A DNA stretch of 64,000 nt. Source: Chondrus crispus. Its lineage: Eukaryota; Rhodophyta; Florideophyceae; Gigartinales; Gigartinaceae. Location: positions 1-64,000 of the forward strand of contig NW_005179322.1 in the NCBI RefSeq assembly GCF_000350225.1. The letters are read 5' to 3'. Position 1 is the first letter of the stretch. Every line of letters begins with the position of its first letter. Below are positions 62,726 to 64,000 of the stretch, piece after piece. The translations under genes were made by a program, and so were the position numbers. The notes beneath the pieces are model-generated. The model saw only the letters and a program-made list of their open reading frames with translations. It did no database searches and was not told the origin of the DNA.

Positions 62726-63700
62726 TCAGAGGCTCGGGTCATTCGGGAGCAAGCGAGCCCCCGAATCGTAACTCGCTTGAGGATAGTACCCCGGGTGCCG
62801 GGGTAAGCCGGTTGCCATGTCCGCGAGGGCAGGCATGGCGACCCGTGTGGTATCCTCACCGCTCGCCCCGTCCCGAGACGGGCGAGGGTCGGGTTCGTAC
62901 CCCGCATACGGGTCGGGGATGGTTACAGGAGCCGGGGGGTGGGGAACGTTGCCCGCTGGCGGCGGTACCGACTGCGACGACCGCAGTCGGTCGCGCTCGC
63001 GTCGATATCGTTTGCGATCGAACACCGCCCGTTCGTAGGCCGCGGTTTGACGCTCGGATGCCTCGCGCATGGACCCTAGCTCACGGCTGACTCGCTGCAG
63101 TTCCGCGGAGCGCGTCGCTAGGTCGTCACGTAGATCGCGCGCTTCATCGCTCCAAGTGAGGAACCAGTCAGCCAGGGTATCGACCAACCCGCCTACGGTC
63201 CAACCGCGCCGGCTGGTCACGCCTAACGCCCGTACTACCTTGGCGGACGCCGCCAGCTCTCTATGGGGGAGCACCAGTTCGCGTATGCGACGCCCTCGGG
63301 GCGTTTCCTGCCCCACCGCATCGAGCGGTGGGATGGGGAGGACAGTCGCTGCGGAGACAGGGTCCCCTACAGGACCACGGCTGACGACCGACGTCGGCCG
63401 AAAGGGGTTCACAGCGGTGCAAACGGAGTCCACGGCCACGGCGTCGAGGTCCCTGTAACGTTTACGGCGCCCGCGCTCGATGACGCGACCCCGCTCGGCA
63501 AAGGAATCGCGACGACGGACGCGCCCGCCGCCACGGGTTTGCCGCCGCCATCGAGCGGAGGCGGAGGCGGAGGAGGAAGAGAGGTCGAGTCGGCCATGAT
63601 AGGGCGGCCGATAGGACGGAGATGATCGATCGGGACTGTCGGGGAAAGACTGGGACAGCGCAAAGTGGACGCGGACGTCCACACTTGAGAGGGGGGCCAT
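62726..63700 (-). CDS. Antisense ORF beside the 3' LTR, function unknown
   Basis: 324 residues; the ATG lies on the junction between polypurine tract and LTR, so transcription would have to start in the 3' LTR. The first 65 residues are Ser/Pro/Arg-rich. A helical region follows (VGGLVDTLADWFLTWSDEAR, then DLRDDLATRSAELQRVSREL), with a coiled-coil pattern to about residue 245. The C-terminus is Pro/Gly-rich (IPDPYAGYEPDPRPS). The short PDPYAG word also occurs in the antisense ORF at 9660-12125, otherwise no similarity was seen by eye. I recognise no family. Its position mirrors that of the left Gypsy element. Confidence 0.5.
   Translation of the reverse strand: MAPLSSVDVRVHFALSQSFPDSPDRSSPSYRPPYHGRLDLSSSSASASARWRRQTRGGGRVRRRDSFAERGRVIERGRRKRYRDLDAVAVDSVCTAVNPFRPTSVVSRGPVGDPVSAATVLPIPPLDAVGQETPRGRRIRELVLPHRELAASAKVVRALGVTSRRGWTVGGLVDTLADWFLTWSDEARDLRDDLATRSAELQRVSRELGSMREASERQTAAYERAVFDRKRYRRERDRLRSSQSVPPPAGNVPHPPAPVTIPDPYAGYEPDPRPSRDGASGEDTTRVAMPALADMATGLPRHPGYYPQASYDSGARLLPNDPSL
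63667..63698 (+). repeat. 32-bp direct repeat with 3' polypurine tract
   Basis: Partner of 58481-58512. Here the tract GAGAGGGGGG is followed by CCA and the LTR start TGTAGC, so this copy is the functional-type one. Confidence 0.9.
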
Positions 63701-64000
63701 GTAGCATATCCCCCTCCCTAAATTATATTTAGATTAGATTTATAACAGTAGAGCCCGAGCTCTACAGTACCTCAGTGCGCGCGCACACGTGTACCCCACG
63801 TGTACGGGGGCGCGCGCGCACACACGTGTACAACACGTGCGCTGCCAGCCCCGACGGCTGACAGCACTGCAGTGCAGGCCGACCTGCACTACTGTAATGT
63901 TATGATAGGTGACCCTGTACATTAAATATGAGCGGACCGCCGGCGGTGGAGGACGACAAGCACGGACTTGTCAAGGATCCTCCACCTTGGTCCGCCCGCT
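63700..64000 (+). repeat. 3' LTR of the right Gypsy element, truncated by the window
   Basis: It starts TGTAGCATATCC and aligns to the first part of the 5' LTR, with substitutions and a missing segment of about 30 bp at the last stem-loop (CTACAGTAC / GTACTGTAG). Confidence 0.95.

Larger units (their letters stand above)
50538..64000 (+). mobile_element. Large chromodomain Gypsy element, whole-looking, 3' LTR runs off the window
   Basis: Order: 5' LTR (50538-51163), candidate primer-binding site, gag, pol with chromodomain, a 5.2-kb 3' module with a hairpin minisatellite, an antisense ORF, a polypurine tract, and the first 301 bases of the 3' LTR. Both coding frames are open, so it looks whole as far as seen. 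The 5' and 3' LTRs are clearly diverged (by eye roughly 15%, plus a gap of about 30 bp), which is odd next to open frames. The base GGAAT before the LTR is one half of a presumed target duplication. The element interrupts a Harbinger transposase gene. Confidence 0.9.

Overview
The window reads as nuclear DNA of a eukaryote with few introns. The best fit is a red alga, probably a florideophyte of the Chondrus type. This rests on long single-exon genes, a small gene island set in a sea of retrotransposons, and the mix of chromodomain Gypsy, Copia, PiggyBac and PIF/Harbinger elements. The assignment is inference. Some transposase fragments recall families I know from oomycetes, so a heterokont is the alternative.

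Layout. 1-12765 is the right part of a Gypsy-type LTR element (pol end with chromodomain, 546-bp tandem repeats, a large antisense ORF, 3' LTR) that carries a nested Copia element at about 3.0-9.3 kb. Its 3' LTR lies inside a pogo/Tigger-like transposase gene (12766-14069, minus). 14.6-20.8 kb is the only stretch of ordinary host genes: a small membrane protein, a GT61-type glycosyltransferase and a large protein with a coat-protein-like C-terminus. At 21136-28690 an inverted-repeat (MITE-like) element holds a second Copia element with about 98% identical LTRs and a perfect CAGAA target duplication. From 28.7 to 50.5 kb the DNA is a graveyard of cut-and-paste transposons: an unassigned DDE element with a nuclease-like tail, PiggyBac copies, a two-gene PIF/Harbinger element and further DDE fragments. 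A broken GT2-like glycosyltransferase gene sits at 37.2-37.9 kb. Three solo Gypsy LTRs sit inside these transposase genes. 50538 to the right edge is a large, whole-looking Gypsy element (LTR, gag, chromodomain pol, a 5.2-kb 3' module with a hairpin minisatellite and an antisense ORF, and the start of the 3' LTR).

The most unusual signals are these. Every Gypsy LTR junction visible here falls inside a DNA-transposon gene. Both large Gypsy elements carry an antisense ORF that abuts the 3' LTR. The 5.2-kb module is bracketed by a 32-bp repeat containing the polypurine tract. The LTRs share a chain of stem-loops whose stems change while the pairing and CGA-type loops persist.

All readings were made by eye. 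Element ends are firm only where a target duplication or LTR terminus is stated.
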